This document shows, one piece after another, positions 9,308 through 17,326 of a DNA stretch of 64,000 nucleotides; the first letter of the stretch is position 1, and the number at the start of each line of letters is the position of its first letter. The stretch lies in contig NZ_CP116619.1 of the NCBI RefSeq assembly GCF_030409055.1, forward strand, positions 2,370,628 to 2,434,627, given 5' to 3'. This DNA comes from Trichocoleus desertorum NBK24 (GTDB lineage: Bacteria > Cyanobacteriota > Cyanobacteriia > FACHB-46). The notes beneath the pieces were generated by a model that was given only the letters and a program-made list of their open reading frames with translations, did no database searches and was not told the origin of the DNA. The translations under genes were made by a program, and so were the position numbers.

Positions 9308-9757
9308 CTACTGCTCTGGTTGACGTTCTAGCGTGGCTTCCATAGTGCTGGTCAGATAATGACCAGCCATGATGCTGCTAGAGAGATAGTACCGCTCTGG
9401 ATCAATGCAATGCATGGTCTCAAAGCCGCTACGACGCTGGCGATCGCCTAGAACCCAATAGCGCTGCACAATCGATTCCGGAGCAATCCAGCCTTCGCCC
9501 TCGACTCGCCCCAGCAAACTGTGTTGCAGCACGAAAGTATATTGCCGCTCTCCGATATCCAAGCGACCTCGATATTGCAGTGAAATATCTTCACGTTCGG
9601 AGTCTGGAAACACCAACTTGGTCACCATCGTGTACCAATTATCCCGGCTCCAGCCAACTAATGTTTTGCCTTTAACCAAGATCGGCATCCCATCACGCTC
9701 TAGCCAATTTCCTTGCAGCGTCCAGCGTCCTGCCTCCATTAGAAAGGTGTGAGCCAC
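9308..9757 (-). CDS. Conserved beta-rich protein of unknown function
   Basis: 149 residues from a GTG start at 9757, or 143 from the ATG at 9739. The chain alternates short beta-type stretches (RWTLQGNWLERDG, VGWSRDNWYTMVTKLVF, LQYRGRLDIGERQYTFVLQHSLLGRVEGEGWIA), suggesting a small barrel, perhaps lipocalin-like; this is a reading of the pattern and not a family match. No signal peptide or membrane segment. I do not recognise the family. It precedes anmK on the same strand with a 65-bp gap in between, so the two would be read anmK first. Confidence 0.65.
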   Translation of the reverse strand: MAHTFLMEAGRWTLQGNWLERDGMPILVKGKTLVGWSRDNWYTMVTKLVFPDSEREDISLQYRGRLDIGERQYTFVLQHSLLGRVEGEGWIAPESIVQRYWVLGDRQRRSGFETMHCIDPERYYLSSSIMAGHYLTSTMEATLERQPEQ

Positions 9758-9822
9758 AGCGCTAATCCTTACTTGTATTGCGTTTCGCTATGCTAATGCG
9801 GATGGCACTCTATGCTATCACG

Positions 9823-11007
9823 CTAAGGGATGCTCACAAGATGGATTTCCCCTAGCGCGATCGCTTTCGCCGCCCCCGTGACTTGTGGCAGATTTCCAGG
9901 TATACCGTGATGCCGCCAGTAAGCCAACACGGCAAAGGCGATCGCTTCCTTAAAGTCTGCACTTAAGCCAACGTCATCTGTCGTCATCACTGCCGCTGAG
10001 GGTAAATGCACTTGCAATCGCTGTTTGAGATACAAGTTGCGGCTGCCTCCTCCACAGAGAAGCACTTGATTAGGCAGTTGCGGCAGAAAAGTCCCATAAC
10101 TATGAGCGATCGAGCGAGCGGTAAGTTCCGTCAGGGTGGCAAGAAAATCAGCCTCACTAGGCTGGTAAGCCTCGGCATCAGCAAAACAGCTTTTCAGGTA
10201 ATCAAGCCCAAACAGCTCCCGTCCGGTTGATTTGGGTGGTGCTTGCTGAAAAAAACTCTGCTGGAGCCACTGCTCTACCAACATTTGGCAAGGAGTACCT
10301 GTAGCTGCCCAAGCCCCGTCTTGGTCGTAGGTTTTGGCTCCCTGAGAAAGCTGTTGCACAGCCAAATCTAGCAACATATTGCCAGGGCCTGTATCCCAGC
10401 CTCGGACTTGCTGCTCCCAATCGGCAGTACTTCTGGCAGGTAAATAAGTGACATTGCCAATGCCACCGATATTCTGCACACAACGGCTCTGGTTAGGCTG
10501 ACTCAACAAATAAGCATCCACTCGCGGCACTAGTGGCGCTCCTTGCCCTCCCACGGCAATGTCAGCGACCCGAAAATTGCTAACCGTGGAAATTCTAGTT
10601 AAATGAGCGATCGCAGCTCCACGACCCAATTGGAGACTGTAGCCAAGGTTTAAGGAGGGATAAACAACTCCGTCATTTACCCTTTGATCCTTTTTTGGCG
10701 GTCGGTGATAGACGGTCTGACCATGAGAGCCAATTAAATCTGCTGGAGGGTGGCCTGCTTGCACGACTAAAGCGGCTTGAGCAAATTGCTCGGCGATCGC
10801 ATCATCTAGGGTGGCAAATTCTACCATTGAGATGAGTTCGCCTGCACCGACTGCGAGGATTTGCGATCGCAAGTCTTCTGGATAGGGATAAGTTGCTCCA
10901 GCCAGGAACTTGACTTGTAAGTCGGTTTCTAAACCGGAAATTTCTACTAAAGCAGCATCAATGCCATCCACCGATGTGCCACTCATTAAACCAATTACAT
11001 GCATCAT
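9823..11007 (-). CDS. anmK: Anhydro-N-acetylmuramic acid kinase
   Basis: 394 residues, close to the family norm. The signature [15 protein letters not shown] (6-20), GSHGQT (93-98), the catalytic aspartate in APLVPRVD (D164), NIGGIGN (179-185) and the late LLCGGGSRN are all in order. The enzyme hydrolyses the 1,6-anhydro ring and phosphorylates the sugar, giving MurNAc-6-phosphate during peptidoglycan recycling in the cytoplasm. ATGATG gives two possible starts; 11007 is used. It ends 16 bp before it would meet the hydrolase gene transcribed from the same strand upstream. Confidence 0.96.
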   Translation of the reverse strand: MMHVIGLMSGTSVDGIDAALVEISGLETDLQVKFLAGATYPYPEDLRSQILAVGAGELISMVEFATLDDAIAEQFAQAALVVQAGHPPADLIGSHGQTVYHRPPKKDQRVNDGVVYPSLNLGYSLQLGRGAAIAHLTRISTVSNFRVADIAVGGQGAPLVPRVDAYLLSQPNQSRCVQNIGGIGNVTYLPARSTADWEQQVRGWDTGPGNMLLDLAVQQLSQGAKTYDQDGAWAATGTPCQMLVEQWLQQSFFQQAPPKSTGRELFGLDYLKSCFADAEAYQPSEADFLATLTELTARSIAHSYGTFLPQLPNQVLLCGGGSRNLYLKQRLQVHLPSAAVMTTDDVGLSADFKEAIAFAVLAYWRHHGIPGNLPQVTGAAKAIALGEIHLVSIP

Positions 11008-11023
11008 GCGTTCGGGCGCGACC

Positions 11024-12268
11024 CTAGCAATAGTTGCTTCTGATCAACTCTACCGCTTGCTTCAAGCCTGAAGTATGAATCCAGCCTACATACCCTCTAA
11101 ATTGAGACACATTTTGAGCGTTCGAAAGACAAACATGATGCACTCCAGCAGGGGTTCTAATCAGTTGGAGGCTACCACTGCGATCGCGAAACTTGAGGTC
11201 AATTAGGGTTTCATCCAAAAACTGACCTGCTGGGATAAAGTTGCGAGTCATGCCAGGAACTTGTTGGAGCTGTGCGATCGCTTGCATCAAGCTGGATGAT
11301 CCTTGTGCCCTCGGAGAGTTTGCCAGCAGATTATCAGCAATTAAACGAGCGACTTGAGGACAGCTCCAGTAATTAATATGGGCATCTCCTGCCCCCGCCA
11401 CCATTGGTGCATGGTCGATCGCGACTTGAACTGCTGGATTAACCAATCCTGCAACCTTAGCAACTCGATTGACCAAATCAGAATTCACAAAGTTCCGGAC
11501 GGCTGTTTCTGTGGAGTTGGCTTCTGATTGTAGGTAGTAATCTTGAAGGGTTAGGTTCCAAGACGAGTCTGGGTTGAGGCAGGCTTGCATGGGATAGGCA
11601 ATGACATCAGAGGCATGAATAAGATTTCTCCATCTCAAGCTGCGATCGCTGTATTGGCTCACTAACGCTTTCACGCGATCAGGCTGAATTCCCAGCATGA
11701 TATTAAAGAAAGCAATGGGAGAACCCATCGTAGTAATGCTTTTCAGTTGTAGTTTTGGCTGAGAATCAGAATTGTTGCAGCCCTGAACTAAGGCTCGAAT
11801 TTCAAAGGCTGGGTCATTGGGATGAAATCTCTCAGAAAACAAAGCATCCCATAAAACAACTGTTCCTAGGGAATGAGAAACGATGTGTAGCTCTGTCTCA
11901 CCTGGATTTCGAGCGATGAAGTCAGAGAGCTGTTCCGCAATTAATTTTCTAATTTTGATGCCGCGCTCTGAGTTCAAATAGGTGAAAGCATCACCGACAA
12001 ATTCCGAAAAAAACCCTTGCCGAAAGTTTTGATAACGAAAAACTGCTTGAGTATCAGTTTGGGGATTCTCTGACTGCAACGTTTGCAAATCTCGATGAAC
12101 CGCATTCCACAGCTTGCCAATATCACTCAGCACATCCCCCCAAAAGCTAGCGTAAAAAAGGGGCAGCGGCGCTTTTACCTGAGAAAATTCTTCTCGAATT
12201 AAGCCCTGTAGGGAATTAGCATACTGCACGTTGCGAGTGGCAACTCCGTGCATGAAAAATACAAGCAT
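11024..12268 (-). CDS. Alpha/beta-hydrolase-like serine hydrolase
   Basis: 414 residues. The start [13 protein letters not shown] resembles the first strand and oxyanion turn of an alpha/beta hydrolase, and [16 protein letters not shown] (128-143) is a nucleophile elbow G/S-x-S-x-G with Ser133 as the likely nucleophile. A late His (HHVCLSNAQ or [12 protein letters not shown], the latter resembling lipase C-terminal H-x-x-Y) could complete the triad. No signal peptide, so it is probably cytoplasmic. Substrate cannot be told; class 3 lipase-like or PGAP1-like proteins have a similar look. Just upstream of anmK (16-bp gap), same strand. Confidence 0.75.
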   Translation of the reverse strand: MLVFFMHGVATRNVQYANSLQGLIREEFSQVKAPLPLFYASFWGDVLSDIGKLWNAVHRDLQTLQSENPQTDTQAVFRYQNFRQGFFSEFVGDAFTYLNSERGIKIRKLIAEQLSDFIARNPGETELHIVSHSLGTVVLWDALFSERFHPNDPAFEIRALVQGCNNSDSQPKLQLKSITTMGSPIAFFNIMLGIQPDRVKALVSQYSDRSLRWRNLIHASDVIAYPMQACLNPDSSWNLTLQDYYLQSEANSTETAVRNFVNSDLVNRVAKVAGLVNPAVQVAIDHAPMVAGAGDAHINYWSCPQVARLIADNLLANSPRAQGSSSLMQAIAQLQQVPGMTRNFIPAGQFLDETLIDLKFRDRSGSLQLIRTPAGVHHVCLSNAQNVSQFRGYVGWIHTSGLKQAVELIRSNYC

Positions 12269-12360
12269 GATGTCAATTGCAAAAATTGAGCATTGCTTCT
12301 TATTCTTCCCTACTGGCTTAGCGATGTAATGCAGCCAAACCTTGAAGTTAGATGGGGAAG

Positions 12361-13056
12361 TTAGATAGGCAGTTGATCGATCCCCTTATTGGAACCAATT
12401 ACCACCATTGCTTCTCCTTTGCGAAGACGACGGCCTGGTTCAGGGTTGATTTCAAACTTGCCGTTGTTGCTAACTGCGAGTAAGTTTAGCCCGAAGCGAC
12501 TCCGTAACCTCAGTTCTGAAATTGTTTGACTATCGAATACTTCCGGAACAATGATTTCCACAATACTGTTGTCGGGATCAAGCTCAAAGCGATCGAGAAT
12601 TCCAGGTTTCGTTAGCGATCGCGCCAAGGCACAACCCATTTCATGTTCCGGAAACACCACATGGTCAGCACCAACTTTGCGCAGCAGCTTTTCATGAATC
12701 TCTGAAGAAGCCTTGGCGACCACATGGGGCACTCCCGCTTCCTTCAGGTTCATAGTGGTGATTACGCTTTCTTCTACATAGTTGCCGATCGCAACAATTA
12801 CGGTATCAAACTCAAAAACTCCTGCTTCTTTAAGAGCAGCAACCTCAGTCGAGTCTAGCTGCACTGCATGAGCGGCTAGTTGGTCTGTCAGAATCTGAGC
12901 CACCCGCTTTTCGTCTGAGTCAATCCCTAGCACCTCGTATCCCATGCGGTGAAAGGATGCACAAACAGCCCGACCGAAGCGCCCCAAACCAATAACAGCA
13001 AATTGCTTATTCTCAGTTCGTAAGCTACGAAAGAAGCTCAGATAGGATAAATTCAC
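12361..13056 (-). CDS. ktrA: Ktr/Trk potassium channel regulatory subunit (RCK domains)
   Basis: 231 residues from a GTG at 13056 with AGG upstream. Residues 18-140 are an RCK-N/Rossmann domain with the nucleotide motif VIGLGRFGRAV (21-31) and an acidic end of strand 2 (GIDSDEKR). Residues ~150-231 are an RCK-C domain ending EPGRRLRKGEAMVVIGS. KtrA-type proteins form an octameric cytoplasmic ring that opens the KtrB pore when ATP or NAD(H) binds. The gene follows the KtrB gene by 118 bp on the same strand. The symbol reflects this pairing. Confidence 0.9.
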   Translation of the reverse strand: MNLSYLSFFRSLRTENKQFAVIGLGRFGRAVCASFHRMGYEVLGIDSDEKRVAQILTDQLAAHAVQLDSTEVAALKEAGVFEFDTVIVAIGNYVEESVITTMNLKEAGVPHVVAKASSEIHEKLLRKVGADHVVFPEHEMGCALARSLTKPGILDRFELDPDNSIVEIIVPEVFDSQTISELRLRSRFGLNLLAVSNNGKFEINPEPGRRLRKGEAMVVIGSNKGIDQLPI

Positions 13057-13174
13057 AAATTAACCTCAGGCGGTAAACGCCCAGACTTGATTTAGAGTCC
13101 ATAACCCTTTAAATTATCAAGGTTTTGGCTGCAAATTCATTCCGGGAATCCTAACCAGTTTTGATCCAGAAATC

Positions 13175-14509
13175 CTACCCTACCAGTAGGTTTTCTTCTG
13201 GATAGCGGATTGCTGTAGGGGTAGAATCTCCAACGATGGCCCCGATGAATAGCAAAATTCCCACCCGACCGATATACATAGTGGCAATCAGCACGAGCTT
13301 GGCGAAGGTGGAAAGGCCAGCCGTGATTCCGGTCGAAAGCCCTACTGTAAAAAAACCTGAGACAACTTCAAATAAAATTTGGATGAAACTAAATTTTGTA
13401 TCTGTAATAGAAATCAAAGTAGTCATGACAATAACAGTTGCAAGAGAGCCAACTGCCACTCCAACTGCCTTTAAAATCAAAGAAATAGGAATTTGACGTT
13501 CATACAAAATCACTTCTTCCTTACCCTGTAAAATTGCTTGAGTGCAGCTTGTCAGAATGCGTAAAGTTGTAGTTTTAATTCCGCCAGCTGTACCACCCGG
13601 ATTGCCACCAACAAACATCAGCGCGATCGTAATAAACAAGGTAGCATCCGTCATTTGACCAATATCAATTGTGTTAAATCCAGCAGTTCTTGGGGTAACT
13701 CCTTGAAACCAGGCAGTCATTAACTTAGTTGGCAAATTCATTGAACCTAGGGTCTCGGAGTTATTTAGTTCTGTTAGAAAAATTGAAATAGTTCCAAGAG
13801 CCAGCAAAATTAGAGTAGTACTCAGTGCAACTTTGAAGTTTAAGGAAAAGACAATTTTCTCGGGCTTGCTTGACAGGCGATCGCGCAGCCATAGAAACAA
13901 CTCAAATATTACTTCGTAGCCAATACCACCGAAGATAATCAGGGCTGGAATAATGAGGTTCAATAATACAGAAGACTGATAGCTAATTAGGTTGTCTCTA
14001 AATGGGCTAAATCCAGCATTATTCCAGGCAGTAATACTATGAAAAATAGAGAGCCACAATCCCTTGCTCCAACCATGATCTGGCACAAAAACTGCAAGCA
14101 ATAAAAACGCGCCTGTGAGTTCAAAGATCAAGGTGAGAGCGATAATAGAGCGCAGAACTTGAGTGGCTCCTTGCAGGCCAGGGCGATCGAGAGCCTGTTG
14201 TAAAGCGATTTTGTCTCGTAGGCCGAATCGTCGCCCCAAAAGTAGCAGGAGAAACGTGGTAGCGGTCATGTATCCCAAACCGCCAACCTGCACCAAGGCG
14301 AGCAGGATCACTTGTCCCGTCATAGAAAAATAACTGCCTGTGTCCACTACGATGTGGCCTGTCACACAAACGGCTGACGTAGAGGTAAACAGAGCCACGA
14401 TAAAGTCATTCCAGGTGCCACTGCTAGTCGAAAAAGGCAGCATTAGCAGGAACGTTCCTAGGGCAATGACAGCTAGAAAACCTAGACAAATAGTTCTAGA
14501 GACAGTCAT
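13175..14509 (-). CDS. ktrB: Ktr-type potassium uptake transporter, membrane subunit
   Basis: 444 residues, almost all membrane helices, as in the TrkH/KtrB/HKT superfamily. The four pore loops each keep a glycine filter: SAVCVTGHI, TAWNNAGFS, VTPRTAGFN and FFTVGLSTGI. KtrB moves K+ (Na+-coupled in Synechocystis) across the plasma membrane and is part of osmotic adjustment in cyanobacteria. Together with the RCK protein immediately downstream it forms a standard two-gene Ktr system; the third cyanobacterial component KtrE is not seen here. Start at ATG 14509. Confidence 0.92.
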   Translation of the reverse strand: MTVSRTICLGFLAVIALGTFLLMLPFSTSSGTWNDFIVALFTSTSAVCVTGHIVVDTGSYFSMTGQVILLALVQVGGLGYMTATTFLLLLLGRRFGLRDKIALQQALDRPGLQGATQVLRSIIALTLIFELTGAFLLLAVFVPDHGWSKGLWLSIFHSITAWNNAGFSPFRDNLISYQSSVLLNLIIPALIIFGGIGYEVIFELFLWLRDRLSSKPEKIVFSLNFKVALSTTLILLALGTISIFLTELNNSETLGSMNLPTKLMTAWFQGVTPRTAGFNTIDIGQMTDATLFITIALMFVGGNPGGTAGGIKTTTLRILTSCTQAILQGKEEVILYERQIPISLILKAVGVAVGSLATVIVMTTLISITDTKFSFIQILFEVVSGFFTVGLSTGITAGLSTFAKLVLIATMYIGRVGILLFIGAIVGDSTPTAIRYPEENLLVG

Positions 14510-14639
14510 GAAGCGATCGCGTAAAGGGTTAAAGTTTGGACTGCAAATTTAGACGACAAAACTGAGGCTGTTTAAGAGCTTACTGCTAGCTGAGGTAGCC
14601 GTTGCATAATTCTGGGTTAGTTCCGTCTTGGCAGGCTAT

Positions 14640-15266
14640 TTAAGCGCGAGAAGCCCAAGCTGCTTGAAAGAAATCGTGCTCACATTGCATGGCATAACGA
14701 TAGGTATTGTGAGCTAGGCTGGGCTGACTGGTATAGCGATCGCAAAGCTGCTCTAGCTGTTGAGCCAGTTGGTCAAACTCTGGGCTACTGTAGGTGCGAA
14801 TCCAAGTAGTATAGGTATGCTCAGACTTTTGGTTGGCAGCGAGTTGCTGACCTAAAAACACATACAAGCGCATACAAGGCACCATTGCCGCCGTAGTTAA
14901 TCCCGCATCTCCACTCCAAGCCGTTGCGAGCAAGAAATCTGTATAGCGCCGTGTGGCAGTTCCAGGGGCTATGTTCTGCAAGTCAACGCCCCAGTCTTGA
15001 GCGTAACTTTGGTGCAATTGCAATTCTTCTAGCACTCCACCTGCCAAGGTGTGAAATACTCCAAACCCTTCCCAATCAGGTGCTTTGGCGGCAGCAATGC
15101 TATAGGCCCGCGCAAACGCTTCTAGAAAAAACGCATCTTGGCCGACGTAATAAGTAAATAGCTCTTTGGGTAAGGTGCCATCGGCAATCCCTTGGACGAA
15201 AGGATTTTTTAGACAAGCTTGGGCCAAATCCTGATTGGCTTGCCACAAATCACTAGATACGGCCAT
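14640..15266 (-). CDS. TenA family protein (thiaminase II-like)
   Basis: 208 residues from the ATG at 15266, chosen because GAAGGA lies at a suitable distance and family members begin near LW..N.DLA; the frame extends to an ATG at 15299. The all-helical TenA fold is shown by the N-terminal LAQACLKNPFVQGIADGTLP, the FTYYVGQDAFFLEAFARAY segment and the active-site region AAMVPCMRLYVFLG, whose Pro-Cys matches the catalytic cysteine of TenA. TenA enzymes hydrolyse aminomethyl-pyrimidines for thiamine salvage. No other thi genes are nearby, so the substrate is not settled. Confidence 0.88.
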   Translation of the reverse strand: MAVSSDLWQANQDLAQACLKNPFVQGIADGTLPKELFTYYVGQDAFFLEAFARAYSIAAAKAPDWEGFGVFHTLAGGVLEELQLHQSYAQDWGVDLQNIAPGTATRRYTDFLLATAWSGDAGLTTAAMVPCMRLYVFLGQQLAANQKSEHTYTTWIRTYSSPEFDQLAQQLEQLCDRYTSQPSLAHNTYRYAMQCEHDFFQAAWASRA

Positions 15267-15370
15267 ACAAAGTTTTCCTTCTTTGAATACAAATTCCATC
15301 TTCTGAGCCTAGGGAGATTCAGCCCACTCTGCTAGGCTAATTCCGATCTTGATTCAAAGTTACATTTCCT

Positions 15371-16231
15371 ATGACCTCAACCCTTCACCAGCAAATTCAG
15401 CAATTCTATGATGCCTCCTCTGGTTTGTGGGAGCAGATTTGGGGCGAACACATGCATCATGGCTACTATGGCCTAGATGGCAAAGAACCCAAAGAACGCC
15501 GCCAAGCTCAGATTGATCTAGTCGAGGAATTGCTGAAGTGGGCCGAAGTTAGTCAGGCAGAAGCGATTTTAGATGCAGGCTGCGGGATTGGGGGAAGTTG
15601 TTTATATTTAGCTCAAAAGTTTCAAGCGGCGGCGACTGGCGTTACGCTAAGCCCCGTGCAAGCTGCCAGAGCCACCGAGAGAGCGCGTGAGGCAGGCATG
15701 AGCAGTTTGACTACCCAGCCTAGTGCTCGGTTTTTTGTCAGGGACGCTTTAAACACTGATTTTGCCGGCAATTCCTTTGATCTCGTCTGGTCCCTGGAAA
15801 GCGGGGAGCACATGCCAGACAAGCGCAAATTTTTGCAAGAATGCTATCGGGTGCTAAAGCCAGGTGGCACGTTAATTATGGCGACTTGGTGCCACCGACC
15901 CACCACACCCAGCACTCCACTGACCACCGCTGAGCGGCAACATTTGGCTGATATCTATCGTGTTTATTGCTTGCCTTATGTAATTTCGCTGCCAGAGTAT
16001 GAGGCGATCGCGAACCAACTCTCGTTTCAAAATATTCGTACTGCCGATTGGTCGGATGCAGTGGCTCCGTTCTGGGACAAAGTGATTGAATCCGCTTTGA
16101 CCCCCAACGCAATTTTCGGTCTACTGTTTTCTGGTTGGACGACAATTCAAGCGGCTCTGGCGTTGAATTTGATGAGTCGAGGCTATCAGCGTGGGCTAGT
16201 CCGTTTCGGCTTGCTCTGTGGCACTAAATAG
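15371..16231 (+). CDS. Gamma-tocopherol methyltransferase-like SAM methyltransferase
   Basis: 286 residues. The SAM-binding motif I is LDAGCGIGGS, followed by the post-I acid region and RVLKPGGTLIMATW, typical of class I methyltransferases. The start (IQQFYDASSGLWEQIWGEHMHHGYY) is characteristic of the tocopherol and sterol methyltransferase group in cyanobacteria. The next gene on the strand encodes a homogentisate phytyltransferase, which strongly supports a role in tocopherol methylation (gamma to alpha). A membrane-associated hydrophobic stretch near the C-terminus fits work on a lipid substrate. MPBQ methyltransferase cannot be excluded. Confidence 0.85.
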   Translation: MTSTLHQQIQQFYDASSGLWEQIWGEHMHHGYYGLDGKEPKERRQAQIDLVEELLKWAEVSQAEAILDAGCGIGGSCLYLAQKFQAAATGVTLSPVQAARATERAREAGMSSLTTQPSARFFVRDALNTDFAGNSFDLVWSLESGEHMPDKRKFLQECYRVLKPGGTLIMATWCHRPTTPSTPLTTAERQHLADIYRVYCLPYVISLPEYEAIANQLSFQNIRTADWSDAVAPFWDKVIESALTPNAIFGLLFSGWTTIQAALALNLMSRGYQRGLVRFGLLCGTK

Positions 16232-16354
16232 GCACTAAATAAACGATTTAAGCAAGTTGTGGTCAAGCTAGCTCAGCCATTCTCTATCGAGGGATTGCTG
16301 CCAAAATTGTCATTGATTGCTTAAAATCAAGCCTGTGTATCAATTCAGGCACGC

Positions 16355-17326
16355 ATGAGCCAGATTTCCCCCCAAAAGCCTGCTGTTTCGTCGTCCCAGA
16401 TTAATCTTCTCCAAAAGTATGCCCCCTGGCTCTATGCTTTCTGGAAGTTTTCCCGCCCCCACACCATTATTGGCACGAGCCTGAGTGCGCTGGGGTTGTA
16501 CGCGATCGCCAGTGCCACAACGTCGATTCCCTTTGCCCTCAGCTCTGTAGGAGTGCTGTTAGCAGCTTGGGTAGCTTGTCTCTGCGGCAACGTCTACATT
16601 GTGGGGCTAAATCAACTAGAGGATATCGAGATTGACCGGATCAACAAACCACACTTACCTGTGGCTTCGGGTGAATTTTCGCGATCGCAAGGTTGGGCTA
16701 TTGTCCTTTTCACTGGAGCCTTGGCGCTGCTGATTTCCCTCAGTTCCGGTTGGTTTCTCTTCGGTACAGTGGGGATTAGCTTGGCGATCGGGACTGCCTA
16801 CTCTTTACCCCCGATTCGGCTGAAGCGATTTCCAGTTTGGGCCTCACTGTGCATTTTTACAGTGCGGGGTGTGATCGTAAATTTGGGACTATTTCTACAC
16901 TTTAGCCAGCAACTTCAGGGCCAAGGTACTATCACTCCAGCAGTTTGGGCGCTGACGCTATTTGTTCTGGTATTTACGTTTGCGATCGCCATCTTTAAAG
17001 ATATTCCTGATATTGATGGCGATCGCCAATACAACATCAATACATTTACAATTCGGCTCGGTACAAAAGCCGTATTTAAGCTATCTCGCTGGGTGCTGAC
17101 TGCTTGCTATCTTGGCATGATTTTAGCTGGCTTATTTAACCTGGCAGGCGTTAATTCTAAGTTTTTAATTGTGACTCACTTAGCCGCTTTGAGCTTGCTT
17201 TGGTGGCGAAGTTTGCGAGTTGACCTGTCAGACAAAATCGCGATCGCCAGCTTCTACCAATTCATTTGGAAGCTCTTTTTCTTAGAGTATTTAGTTTTTC
17301 CTCTTTCCTGCTTTCTAAGACTTTAA
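16355..17326 (+). CDS. Homogentisate phytyltransferase (UbiA family)
   Basis: 323 residues with about nine membrane helices. The first Asp-rich prenyl-diphosphate motif is NQLEDIEIDRINKPHLPVASGE (written here as NQLEDIEID then NKPHLP), and the second is KDIPDIDGD. These and the opening FWKFSRPHTIIGTSLSALGLY place it with cyanobacterial VTE2-type enzymes, which join phytyl diphosphate to homogentisate in the first committed step of tocopherol synthesis. It follows the methyltransferase gene by 123 bp. Its stop overlaps that of the convergent large fusion gene. Confidence 0.92.
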   Translation: MSQISPQKPAVSSSQINLLQKYAPWLYAFWKFSRPHTIIGTSLSALGLYAIASATTSIPFALSSVGVLLAAWVACLCGNVYIVGLNQLEDIEIDRINKPHLPVASGEFSRSQGWAIVLFTGALALLISLSSGWFLFGTVGISLAIGTAYSLPPIRLKRFPVWASLCIFTVRGVIVNLGLFLHFSQQLQGQGTITPAVWALTLFVLVFTFAIAIFKDIPDIDGDRQYNINTFTIRLGTKAVFKLSRWVLTACYLGMILAGLFNLAGVNSKFLIVTHLAALSLLWWRSLRVDLSDKIAIASFYQFIWKLFFLEYLVFPLSCFLRL